Below, in pieces: positions 45,238 to 53,563 of a stretch of DNA of 64,000 nucleotides; the stretch's first letter is position 1; each line of letters begins with the position of its first letter. Below the pieces are notes generated by a model. The model was given only the letters and a program-made list of their open reading frames with translations, did no database searches and was not told the DNA's origin. Source of the stretch: Chloroflexota bacterium (GTDB lineage: Bacteria; Chloroflexota; Anaerolineae; Anaerolineales; Anaerolineaceae); the NCBI GenBank assembly GCA_016838895.1, contig JAEKNU010000011.1:30189-94188 (forward strand), written 5' to 3'. The translations under genes and the position numbers were made by a program.

Positions 45238-46584
45238 ATGGAAGCACAACAAGCATGGCACGCAACGATCGGCCAATTACAAATGGAAATGCCCAAAGCA
45301 TCTTTTGATACATGGGTAAAAAATGCTTTATTTGTAAAACATGAGGGGAATAAATTTATTATTAGCGTACAAAACGCCTATGCTCGTGATTGGCTTGACA
45401 GCCGATTGAATACGAAAATAGCGCGATTATTAAGCGGCGCATTAAATATAGAACAGAATGTGGAATTTATTGTTGGACAAAAAGAAGAGAAAGCACTGGA
45501 GGATACAATCCCCGCAGAACCGGATCAAAAGGGTTATGTATCAGTAACACGCTCTGCTACCTCTGCTTTTAATTCTCGCTATACCTTCGAAAATTTTGTG
45601 GTTGGTGCCAGCAATCGATTGGCACATGCCGCCAGTCTGGCCGTTGCAGAGAGTCCTTCCCGGGCGTATAATCCACTCTTCTTATATGGTGGAGTCGGAT
45701 TGGGCAAAACACACTTGCTGCAAGCGATTGGCGCAAGTGTCTTGGAAAGCGGATTGAATGTTCTGTATGTCTCATCCGAAGAATTCACCAATGACCTGAT
45801 CAATTCCATCCGCACGCACACCACCTCAGCATTTCGTGAGCGTTATCGGCAAATTGATGTGCTCCTGATTGATGATATTCAATTCATTGCTGGTAAGGAA
45901 TCTACGCAGGAAGAATTTTTCCATACATTCAACACCTTACATGGTCAGGATAAACAAATCGTTATCACCTCAGACCGCCCACCCAAGGCAATGTTAACCT
46001 TGGAAACACGCCTGCGCTCTCGTTTTGAAGGCGGCCTGATCGTTGATGTTCAACTCCCGGATGTTGAAACCCGTATCGCCATTCTCAAATCCAAAGCAGA
46101 TCGTGCCCGTCGAAATGTTGACCAGCACATTATGGAATTGATCGCCCAAAAAGTGCAGTCTAATATTCGCGAGCTGGAAGGTGCCTTAACCCGCGTGTTG
46201 GCATTCGCTGATCTAAGCGGTATGCCTCTGGATGATAAACTTGTGGCAATAGCACTGGCAGATATGCTCCCGGATCATGAAAACTTTGACCCTGAAAGCA
46301 TTGTTCGTGAAGTTTCTCGTTCGTTCAATATCCCCATTGATCGCTTAATCAGTCGTGACCGCTCTCGCGAAGTTGCCTTACCGCGTCAGGTCGCAATGTA
46401 CCTGATCCGTGAAGAAGGTAATTATTCCTTACCACAAATTGGTAAAGCGCTAGGCGGTAGAGATCATACAACCATTATGTATGGTTGCGAAAAAGTAGCA
46501 GATTTAATGGAGCGTGATGATCGTCTACGGCGTCAGGTCTATCAAATCCGTGAAAAACTTTACGGCAGCAGTATCGTAGTCTAA
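45238..46584 (+). CDS. dnaA: Chromosomal replication initiator protein DnaA
   Basis: 448 residues from ATG 45238, with AAAGGAGG at 45218-45225; ATG 45214 precedes that site. Domain I (about 1-80) has the WVKNALF region, domain II is a short linker, and domain III is the AAA+ module: Walker A GGVGLGKTHLLQAI, Walker B VLLIDDIQFIAGKE, then box VII LRSRFEGGLIVDVQ. Domain IV ends with LGGRDHTTIMYGCEKV, the DNA-binding signature. It binds ATP and opens the origin. Neighbours are unusual: none of dnaN, recF, gyrB, rpmH or rnpA is beside it. Confidence 0.98.
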   Translation: MEAQQAWHATIGQLQMEMPKASFDTWVKNALFVKHEGNKFIISVQNAYARDWLDSRLNTKIARLLSGALNIEQNVEFIVGQKEEKALEDTIPAEPDQKGYVSVTRSATSAFNSRYTFENFVVGASNRLAHAASLAVAESPSRAYNPLFLYGGVGLGKTHLLQAIGASVLESGLNVLYVSSEEFTNDLINSIRTHTTSAFRERYRQIDVLLIDDIQFIAGKESTQEEFFHTFNTLHGQDKQIVITSDRPPKAMLTLETRLRSRFEGGLIVDVQLPDVETRIAILKSKADRARRNVDQHIMELIAQKVQSNIRELEGALTRVLAFADLSGMPLDDKLVAIALADMLPDHENFDPESIVREVSRSFNIPIDRLISRDRSREVALPRQVAMYLIREEGNYSLPQIGKALGGRDHTTIMYGCEKVADLMERDDRLRRQVYQIREKLYGSSIVV

Positions 46585-46604
46585 TTTACAGGTTTGTTTA
46601 ATAT

Positions 46605-46641
46605 CAAAAAAGTAGCGGTATTCATGCCGCTATTTTTTTTC
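46605..46641. terminator. Bidirectional terminator between dnaA and the epimerase gene
   Basis: TAGCGG (46613-46618) pairs with CCGCTA (46627-46632), with As before and eight Ts after, so it serves both convergent genes. Confidence 0.82.
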
Positions 46642-47642
46642 TAAATAATCAATGTGTCATCTTCCTGTAAATACCAGTTTACGGCTTCAGTGATGATTTC
46701 TTCAGCATCCCGATACGGCGGCAGCTTTAACTCTTTGATCGATTTGGCTGCATTGTAATAAAAATGGTAGCCAGCCAAACGCAGCATCTCAACATCCATG
46801 GGAAGGTTAACCAGAGAATGAATCAGACGCATCAACCAGATACTATTTCGCGCCAATCCGGTAGGGATCAAAAAGCGCGGTGGTTCATGTCCGCTGGCTT
46901 TGGCAATCAACTCCTGAAAATAACGAATTTGCACATTCTGACCAGCCAACAAATAGCGCTCGCCGATATTGCCAAAAGAGAGTGCCGACATATGCGCCCT
47001 TACTACATCGCCAATATGTACAATATTGATGCCGCCAGGCAAATAATATGGGATTCTACGCTGACATAAAAATGACATCATTGAATGACCTTTTCGATAA
47101 TAATCTCCCGGACCAAGCACATACGTTGGATTAAGAATAATTACCGGTAGTCCTTTGCCCAACGCCCGCTGAACGGCCATCTCGGCCATATATTTACAAT
47201 ATCCGAACGGCCAATCAACAGTTGAAAGATTCCAGACATGATTTTCATCCAAAACTTCCGGTGGTTGATCATCAGCGATCAGCGGTCCAACACCTACGGT
47301 TGCCGCTGCACTGGTGAATATTACCCGTTGTACTCCTGCCTCAAGGGCCGCATCCAAAACGTAGCGCGTTCCTTCTACGATCGTGGCATACATTTTGCCA
47401 TACCCGCCCTGTGCAGAATGCGGCGCAGCCAGGTGGTAAACAACTTCAACGCCCTGCATGGCTTTTGCCAAATCGTCCGGAGAGGTGATCTCCCCCATTC
47501 TGTGCTCCACGGGCATACCAGATAAGGCTTTGCTTGGGCTTGTTGCCCGATGAAATGCAATTACATCATGGTCTCTTCCGACCAGTCCGCGACATAAACG
47601 CCTGCCAATAAAACCGGTTGCACCGGTTACCAAAATTCGCAT
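46641..47642 (-). CDS. NAD(P)-dependent epimerase/dehydratase family (extended SDR)
   Basis: 333 residues. Rossmann motif LVTGATGFIGRRLCRGL, then VVYHLAAPHSA, the active-site YCKYMAE (Tyr-x3-Lys) and NPTYVLGPGDYY with substrate-loop features. It resembles dihydroflavonol-4-reductase/3-beta-hydroxysteroid-dehydrogenase type SDRs. It is 12 bp downstream of a thiolase, so action on an acyl or isoprenoid intermediate is plausible but unproven. Confidence 0.88.
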   Translation of the reverse strand: MRILVTGATGFIGRRLCRGLVGRDHDVIAFHRATSPSKALSGMPVEHRMGEITSPDDLAKAMQGVEVVYHLAAPHSAQGGYGKMYATIVEGTRYVLDAALEAGVQRVIFTSAAATVGVGPLIADDQPPEVLDENHVWNLSTVDWPFGYCKYMAEMAVQRALGKGLPVIILNPTYVLGPGDYYRKGHSMMSFLCQRRIPYYLPGGINIVHIGDVVRAHMSALSFGNIGERYLLAGQNVQIRYFQELIAKASGHEPPRFLIPTGLARNSIWLMRLIHSLVNLPMDVEMLRLAGYHFYYNAAKSIKELKLPPYRDAEEIITEAVNWYLQEDDTLII

Positions 47643-47654
47643 GCGGATTCCTCC

Positions 47655-48875
47655 TTAAGAACCGATCCATTCCACCAGAGTGCTCTCACCCTGGCCCACC
47701 CCCACACACAAAGACGCCAATCCTAAAAATGGTTTTTTGCTGTGTGCTTGTCTACGCTTCATCTCATGAATTAACGTTGTAAAAATACGTGCCCCGGAAC
47801 ATCCCAAAGGATGCCCCAATGCAATCGCCCCCCCATTTACATTCGTAATTTCTTCGGACAAGTCCAGTGCCTGTAAAACAGCCAGTGACTGAACGGCAAA
47901 TGCTTCGTTTATTTCGGCTAATTGAATATCGGAAATGCTTAATCCCAGACGTTGCAGTAATTTTTGAGTAGCAGGAACTGGTCCCAATCCCATAATACGA
48001 GGTGCTATACCCTCTGTACTGGAACCCAAATAGCGTACCATGCCCTGCAAACCCAATGATTCTTTCTTACTCTTGCTCATCAACAAAACAGCGCTGGCAC
48101 CATCATTCATGCCAGATGAATTGCCAGCGGTTACTGTTCCATTTTTTAAAAAGGCTGCACGAAGTTTCGAGAGTTTTTCTAAGCTGGTATCTCGCCTGGG
48201 GCGCTCGTCTTTTTCAAACAACAAATCTTCCCCTTTACGTTGAGGAATTTGTACTGAAATGATCTCATCATCAAAACGACCCTCATCCTGTGCAGCAATC
48301 GCTCGCTGATGGCTTTGCAAAGCAAAACGATCTTGTGCTGTACGGGTGATGCCAGTCATTTCGGCAATATTTTCTGCGGTAATGCCCAATGGATCTGTTC
48401 CATATAAATCTTGCATTGCAGGGTTTGGGTAGCGCCATCCTAATGCAGTATTCCAAGCCGTCATATTACCAACCCCAAATCCAGCCTGATCTTTCGGCAG
48501 AGAGTATGGTGCCCGAGACATGCTTTCCACGCCGCCGGCGATAATCAAATCTGCTTCGCCTGCAGCAATGGTTCGCGCGGCCATGTTTATGGAAGATAAA
48601 CCTGACGCACACAATCGATTCAAGGTAATCCCCGGTACTCGTTCAGGAAAGCCAGCCAACAAGGCGGCCATTCGGGCAATATCACGGTTATCCTCACCGG
48701 CCTGATTGGCACAACCCAGATAAACATCATCTACTTCAGCTGCATCAACTGCATTACGTTTTACAATCTCGCGTAATACCAGAGCTGCCAAATCATCCGG
48801 ACGTATTGAGGATAGCCCACCACCTAAAGCTCCGATTGGTGTGCGTAACGCATCAATAATGAAGACTTCCTGCAT
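47655..48875 (-). CDS. Acetyl-CoA C-acetyltransferase (thiolase)
   Basis: 406 residues from the ATG at 48875, preceded by TGGAGG; a longer frame to 49040 is not homologous. Thiolase features are complete: the acylated Cys in [26 protein letters not shown], the NEAFAVQSL block with the active-site region, and [17 protein letters not shown] with the second Cys and His. It makes or cleaves 3-ketoacyl-CoA. The next gene is an SDR reductase, a common pairing in short-chain acyl metabolism. Confidence 0.94.
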   Translation of the reverse strand: MQEVFIIDALRTPIGALGGGLSSIRPDDLAALVLREIVKRNAVDAAEVDDVYLGCANQAGEDNRDIARMAALLAGFPERVPGITLNRLCASGLSSINMAARTIAAGEADLIIAGGVESMSRAPYSLPKDQAGFGVGNMTAWNTALGWRYPNPAMQDLYGTDPLGITAENIAEMTGITRTAQDRFALQSHQRAIAAQDEGRFDDEIISVQIPQRKGEDLLFEKDERPRRDTSLEKLSKLRAAFLKNGTVTAGNSSGMNDGASAVLLMSKSKKESLGLQGMVRYLGSSTEGIAPRIMGLGPVPATQKLLQRLGLSISDIQLAEINEAFAVQSLAVLQALDLSEEITNVNGGAIALGHPLGCSGARIFTTLIHEMKRRQAHSKKPFLGLASLCVGVGQGESTLVEWIGS

Positions 48876-49172
48876 GTTACCTCCACAAGAATGGGTTATC
48901 TTCATTCTACCCGAACAATGCAATTCTGATACATCCAAATGCAATATAAAACCAGTACTCTCCTTGCGTATATATTTTCGATCATGTAAAATCAAATCAG
49001 TAGGGAATGGATTGTTAAAGAAACCCCATTTCCAATACATTTATACGGCAGGATTTTAAGAACGCTTAAAAAGTCTGCCATTGTTTGATTTAAAGGAAAT
49101 AATGGTAATCAATACCCTCATGCAGAGCAATACACTCAATTGCGCCACATCATGCCAATTGCGAGGCCAACA

Positions 49173-50627
49173 GTGAAAATGAATTCATTCCATTTTCGCC
49201 AGTTGTTTTTTGTATGCTTGAGTTTTTTTCTGCTACTCAATAGCAGCGCATGTACCAGTACAACAAATACAAAATTTAGCGATGATACACCCGGCACCTA
49301 CGTGGTACATACTTTGTTTCGTGAATATTATCAAGATTTAGGCGGAAAAGAGCGCTTCGGACCGGCGATCTCACAAATTTTTGACCGTGATAAATATGAA
49401 TGTCAATATACGGTTAATGCTTTGTTATGCCACAATCCGTTGGCCACCGGGTCAGCACGCTTTTTCATGGCACCCCTGGGAACAAATCTGATTTTATCGA
49501 GTGATTCCACCGCGGATACCAGCGCCATCTATCCGGATTTCTTGCCGCTATACAAAGAACTTACAAAATACAATGCCGTTGGACAAACACTCACCGGCGT
49601 TCATTACAATTATGAACAGCAGCGCGTAGAGCAATATTTTGAAAATATTGGGTTGTACCACCGTTTTGATGATGCCCATGGAAATGTAAAGCTGCTGCCT
49701 TATGGCGAATATTTCTGTGGGAATGACTGCACCTATGCTGGTGTTGCCGCCCAAGATCAAATCACCCCGCAATATCCTGAAATCTCCTCCCCATTTGGGA
49801 CTAGTTTGGAACGTATCGGCGGCATGCAAACCTTTGGCCGTCCGCTTACGCACCCTTATGACACATCGGAAGGTTATCTGGAACAAGTTTATGAAAATGT
49901 AGTTGTGTATGCCCCGCAAAATAATTTAAGCGATATTCATTTACGTCCTTTGCCTGAACTGCTGGATCTAAAAAGCAATCCACCTGGCACAAAAGTATAC
50001 GGGGTTGAACAAAACATGGTTTTTTATACCACTAGTGGTGAATTAGGCTATCATGTTCCGGTTATCTTTGATAATTTCATTACATTGCATGGTGGTTTGG
50101 AAATCTCTGGTGATCCAATCAATGATCCATTTTCTGATCCTCTCACCGGCATTCCCCGCCAATGCTTTACCAATTATTGTCTGGATTATCATAGTGAAGC
50201 CGAAAAGGAATACCAGACGCGCATGGCCCCGCTGGGCACCCAATATTTACAAGAAACCCAGGGTACAAATGACTTGATTTCTCGCTATGTGTACGCCAAT
50301 GAGAATGTGCATATGCAGCTTAGTGAGCAAAAACCACAGATCACCTCCAGTGAAGAACTGATTGTTGATTTGTTATTAGTGCAAAGTGAAGATCAATCAC
50401 CTATTTCGAATGTCGAATCAAAAGTCACACTCACGTTTCCAGATGGCGAACAAGAGAGTTTCGTCTCCTCTTCCACAAATCCACAAGGGCATGCGACGAT
50501 CACTATACCAGCCCAAACCCAACTTAAAACTGGCGATCTGGTCAGCTATAAAGTATGCCTCAATGTCCCCTCTGAAACACCTATCTGTATTTATGATTCT
50601 TATCTGATTTGGAATCTTCAAGAATAA
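49173..50627 (+). CDS. Predicted lipoprotein of unknown function with Ig-like C-terminus
   Basis: 484 residues if translation begins at GTG 49173 (GAGG six bases upstream); ATG 49179 and ATG 49152 are alternatives. The signal peptide ends in LNSSACTS. The mature part repeats a motif of the kind seen in LGFP-like surface repeats (LGGKERFGPAISQIF near residue 60 and IGGMQTFGRPLTHPY further on), separated by Cys pairs. The last 100 residues look like an Ig/Big-type beta domain (VDLLLVQSEDQSPISNVESK). Its stop directly abuts the stop of the convergent LysM gene. Confidence 0.6.
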   Translation: MKMNSFHFRQLFFVCLSFFLLLNSSACTSTTNTKFSDDTPGTYVVHTLFREYYQDLGGKERFGPAISQIFDRDKYECQYTVNALLCHNPLATGSARFFMAPLGTNLILSSDSTADTSAIYPDFLPLYKELTKYNAVGQTLTGVHYNYEQQRVEQYFENIGLYHRFDDAHGNVKLLPYGEYFCGNDCTYAGVAAQDQITPQYPEISSPFGTSLERIGGMQTFGRPLTHPYDTSEGYLEQVYENVVVYAPQNNLSDIHLRPLPELLDLKSNPPGTKVYGVEQNMVFYTTSGELGYHVPVIFDNFITLHGGLEISGDPINDPFSDPLTGIPRQCFTNYCLDYHSEAEKEYQTRMAPLGTQYLQETQGTNDLISRYVYANENVHMQLSEQKPQITSSEELIVDLLLVQSEDQSPISNVESKVTLTFPDGEQESFVSSSTNPQGHATITIPAQTQLKTGDLVSYKVCLNVPSETPICIYDSYLIWNLQE

Positions 50628-51614
50628 TCATGGCATTGCTTCAACCAGCAATTCCACATGATTGATACTCCCCCCGGCAATATATACATCAAACTCAAAT
50701 GGAATGTCAGTTCCTGGTGCTGCCTGTACCTGCATCTCTAAGCGCCGCACACCAATGATCTGATTGCCCGCATCATACGCCACTGCCAACAACCACACTT
50801 CAGCGGCTGTTTTTGTTGATTCTGCTAATACTTTTACGGTACCGGAAGCATTGGCCGTCGCTCGCGAAATGATCTGAATTTGCACATCATTCAATTCCAC
50901 GGGTAAATAACGATCTGTGGATTCACTAAGGGGCAAAGCGGATGAAAGATCCACATTGCTGCTGTACGATCCACCCAGATCTTCAGCGATATAAACCATC
51001 AGCGGTAATTTTCCCTGCGCAGGGATTGTATTCAGTCCCGGAAACATGGTATAGGATTGTTGATGCTCCTGGCCTGCTTTTTGAATACGCAGGATGGCTG
51101 TTACATTTTCGACACTTTGCTCGAAAGGATTAAAAGCGTTGCTGAAACACCAGGTGCCGGCACCCTCAGATGAATAGCAAACCGGATTTTCAATTTGCAC
51201 ACCAACAGGCGTAGGCTGAATTTCCTCATCATTTGCATTTTCAATTGTCGGAGGAATATTTAAAACAGTACCAATACTCATGGCATAAGCATTTACATCC
51301 GGATTAACAGCCAATAAATCACTCAGGCTAACCTGGTACACAAATGCGATGCCACCCAGATCATCTCCTGATTTGACTTCATAAACCCTGTAGGTTGGCG
51401 TCGGGGATGGCAACGGTTGTGCTGTTGGAGGCTGCGGAGTCTCCGTGGCCAAAATGGGCGTTGGCGTAGCACTATGATACGGTATCAATGTCGTTGTCTG
51501 TTCAGGTTCTTCACTCACGGCTGCCTCATTCTGGGCTTGACAGGCCGTCAGAACAATCAGCAGAAATAGCAAACCATATACACCAAAAAATCGCCGCTTA
51601 TCAGTCGTTAACAT
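50628..51614 (-). CDS. Lipoprotein with LysM domain
   Basis: 328 residues from the ATG at 51614. The lipobox is LLIVLTACQ. A Thr/Pro-rich linker (SPTPTYRVYEVKSG) leads into a LysM domain (about 85-130: YEVKSGDDLGGIAFVYQVSL then LLAVNPDVN and GTVLNIPP), which binds glycan in the wall. The C-terminal 190 residues are beta-rich (FNPFEQSVENVTAILRIQKA) and unrecognised. A TATAAT at 51626-51621 on the minus strand lies six bases before the ATG, so the message may be leaderless. Confidence 0.8.
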   Translation of the reverse strand: MLTTDKRRFFGVYGLLFLLIVLTACQAQNEAAVSEEPEQTTTLIPYHSATPTPILATETPQPPTAQPLPSPTPTYRVYEVKSGDDLGGIAFVYQVSLSDLLAVNPDVNAYAMSIGTVLNIPPTIENANDEEIQPTPVGVQIENPVCYSSEGAGTWCFSNAFNPFEQSVENVTAILRIQKAGQEHQQSYTMFPGLNTIPAQGKLPLMVYIAEDLGGSYSSNVDLSSALPLSESTDRYLPVELNDVQIQIISRATANASGTVKVLAESTKTAAEVWLLAVAYDAGNQIIGVRRLEMQVQAAPGTDIPFEFDVYIAGGSINHVELLVEAMP

Positions 51615-51620
51615 GTCAAA

Positions 51621-51626
51621 ATTATA
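51621..51626 (-). promoter_or_regulatory. -10 element immediately before the LysM gene
   Basis: TATAAT reads on the minus strand from 51626 to 51621, with six bases to the ATG at 51614. This is too short for a ribosome site and suggests a leaderless transcript. The -35 region is weak. Confidence 0.45.
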
Positions 51627-51661
51627 ACGCATGCAGCGCTAGAGTGATATTCCTTTCCCAC

Positions 51662-51690
51662 TTGCCGATGAACATTGGCTGTGCTAAACT
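51662..51690 (+). promoter_or_regulatory. Promoter of the TPR/PBP-like operon, leaderless geometry
   Basis: TTGCCG (51662-51667), a 17-bp spacer, TGC then TAAACT (51685-51690), and six bases to ATG 51697. The extended -10 (TGn) supports it. Transcription should begin at the start codon. Confidence 0.5.
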
Positions 51691-51696
51691 CTAGGC

Positions 51697-53526
51697 ATGA
51701 ATGTTGATGAGCAGATGTTTCAAGAAGCCAAAGATGCCTTCAATGAGAGGGATTTTAAACGCTGCAAGGATTTGCTTAGTCGACTTATTCGCGACAATCC
51801 TCAAGAAGCAGAATTATGGATCTGGCTTAGTGCTGTTGTAGGCAGTAAAAAAGAACGCACATTTTGTTTGAAAAAAGCCCTTGAAATTGATCCCGATTAC
51901 CTGCCTGCCAAACAGGGTTTAACCTTCAGCGGTGAATATATACCCGATGAAAGCATGCAGATTCCACTGGATGCGCAAACCCAAAATTGGACTGTACAAT
52001 TAAAAGAAGAAACAACTGAACAGACTGTTGGCAGACGTTTGCACCGTCGTATGCGCCTGTCATTAGGCGGTTTAACCCCCATCCTTGGTGCAATCGGATT
52101 TGTGGCAATTGCCATGTTTTTTATTCTTAATCCCGGTAAAGCACGCTCTGTTATTTCATGGTTTGGTGGTCCAACCGCCACTCCACGCCCCAAGCCAACC
52201 TTGCTACCCACCGCTGAACCCTGGAGTGGACTGGCCGAGACCATTACACGGGGGCCTGAACCGCTTTGGAAATCCCTCAGTGCAACTTATACGCCCACAC
52301 CTCTCTATGTAAACACGCCGCACCCCAGCACAGAAGCGTATCGCAGTGGCATTTTCGCATACGAACGCGAGGAATGGGATAAAGTTATCCTCTATATGGA
52401 ACAAGCGCTTCAGGTTGACCCCGAAGCCGTTGATATCCAATATTATATTGCCGAAGCCACCTATCATATCGGTCAAAACAGTAGAGCAATCGGTATATAC
52501 GACAATATCATCGAAACCTACCCTGAATTTGCACCTGCCTATTTGGGCAAAGCCATTGTATTGCTCAATTCGGAACCTATAAAATACGAAGTTGCCAAAA
52601 CATTATTGGATAGTGCCATTTATCGAGATCCGGAATATATCATGCCCTATTTTGAACTGGCTAATATGCACCTCGAGTTAGATAATCCGGACGCTGCGTT
52701 AGCTACATTGCGCCAAGCAGAACCCTATGCAGAAAATGCCTATTTGTTGCCCTATCTACGAGCAAAAGCCTATTTCCGTATGGATGAGCTGGATGACGCT
52801 TTGGATGAAATAAAATTGGCGCTGGAGATTGACCAGACTGCAGTTGAGACCTATCGTTTGCTGGGACAAATTTACATGCAACGCGAAGAATATGCGTTGG
52901 CCCAGGAACCACTGGAGATCTCTGCCACATATCTAACACAGGATGCCGAAGTACTGGCCTGGCTAGGATCAATTTACGCAAACAATGGTGCTTATGATTC
53001 CGCCCTTTCTGCATTTGATAAAGCAGAAGATATAGACGATACCATCGCAGAAATATATTATCAAAAAGGTGCTGTTTATTTCCTTCAGGAACAATATGAA
53101 AGAGCCCAAACCGCATTGGAAAAAGCATTCCTCCTGGATAAAGATTCCTTTGAAGGCAATATATTGCTGGGCAGAACATATTTATATTTGGAATCACCAG
53201 GGAAAGCATATCAACAATTCAGTACAGCCGAAGCATTTGCTACATCAAATACAGATTGGGTAACCATTTACTATTGGCGCGCAAAATCACTTGATGAATT
53301 AGGTGAAATAAAATATGCATTACGTGACCGAAAATGGCTTATTGCCCGGCCACGTGAAGCGGCATACGCAGAAATATGGGATGAAACCCGTTCCCTTTTG
53401 GATGATATCTTTACGCCTACTTCTACACCGATAACCCCCAGCGTTACCTATACACGTATGCCAACCAAAACACCGCGTCCAACCATTACCCGGCTGCCAA
53501 CCCAGACCCATACGGTAGTCCCTTAA
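51697..53526 (+). CDS. Membrane-anchored TPR protein
   Basis: 609 residues. A cytosolic TPR pair at residues 1-70 (ERDFKRCKDLLSRLIRDNPQ; CLKKALEIDPDYLPAKQG) is followed by a membrane helix at about 128-146 (FVAIAMFFILNPG), a Pro/Thr linker, then about ten TPRs outside (from AYRSGIFAYEREEWDKVILY to YALRDRKWLI), ending in a Thr/Pro tail. It is co-directional with the PBP-like gene 37 bp downstream. A scaffolding role in the envelope is inferred from topology and neighbour. Confidence 0.85.
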   Translation: MNVDEQMFQEAKDAFNERDFKRCKDLLSRLIRDNPQEAELWIWLSAVVGSKKERTFCLKKALEIDPDYLPAKQGLTFSGEYIPDESMQIPLDAQTQNWTVQLKEETTEQTVGRRLHRRMRLSLGGLTPILGAIGFVAIAMFFILNPGKARSVISWFGGPTATPRPKPTLLPTAEPWSGLAETITRGPEPLWKSLSATYTPTPLYVNTPHPSTEAYRSGIFAYEREEWDKVILYMEQALQVDPEAVDIQYYIAEATYHIGQNSRAIGIYDNIIETYPEFAPAYLGKAIVLLNSEPIKYEVAKTLLDSAIYRDPEYIMPYFELANMHLELDNPDAALATLRQAEPYAENAYLLPYLRAKAYFRMDELDDALDEIKLALEIDQTAVETYRLLGQIYMQREEYALAQEPLEISATYLTQDAEVLAWLGSIYANNGAYDSALSAFDKAEDIDDTIAEIYYQKGAVYFLQEQYERAQTALEKAFLLDKDSFEGNILLGRTYLYLESPGKAYQQFSTAEAFATSNTDWVTIYYWRAKSLDELGEIKYALRDRKWLIARPREAAYAEIWDETRSLLDDIFTPTSTPITPSVTYTRMPTKTPRPTITRLPTQTHTVVP

Positions 53527-53563
53527 TCCGTAACCTATTCCATTAACTAATGAGGATGCTATT

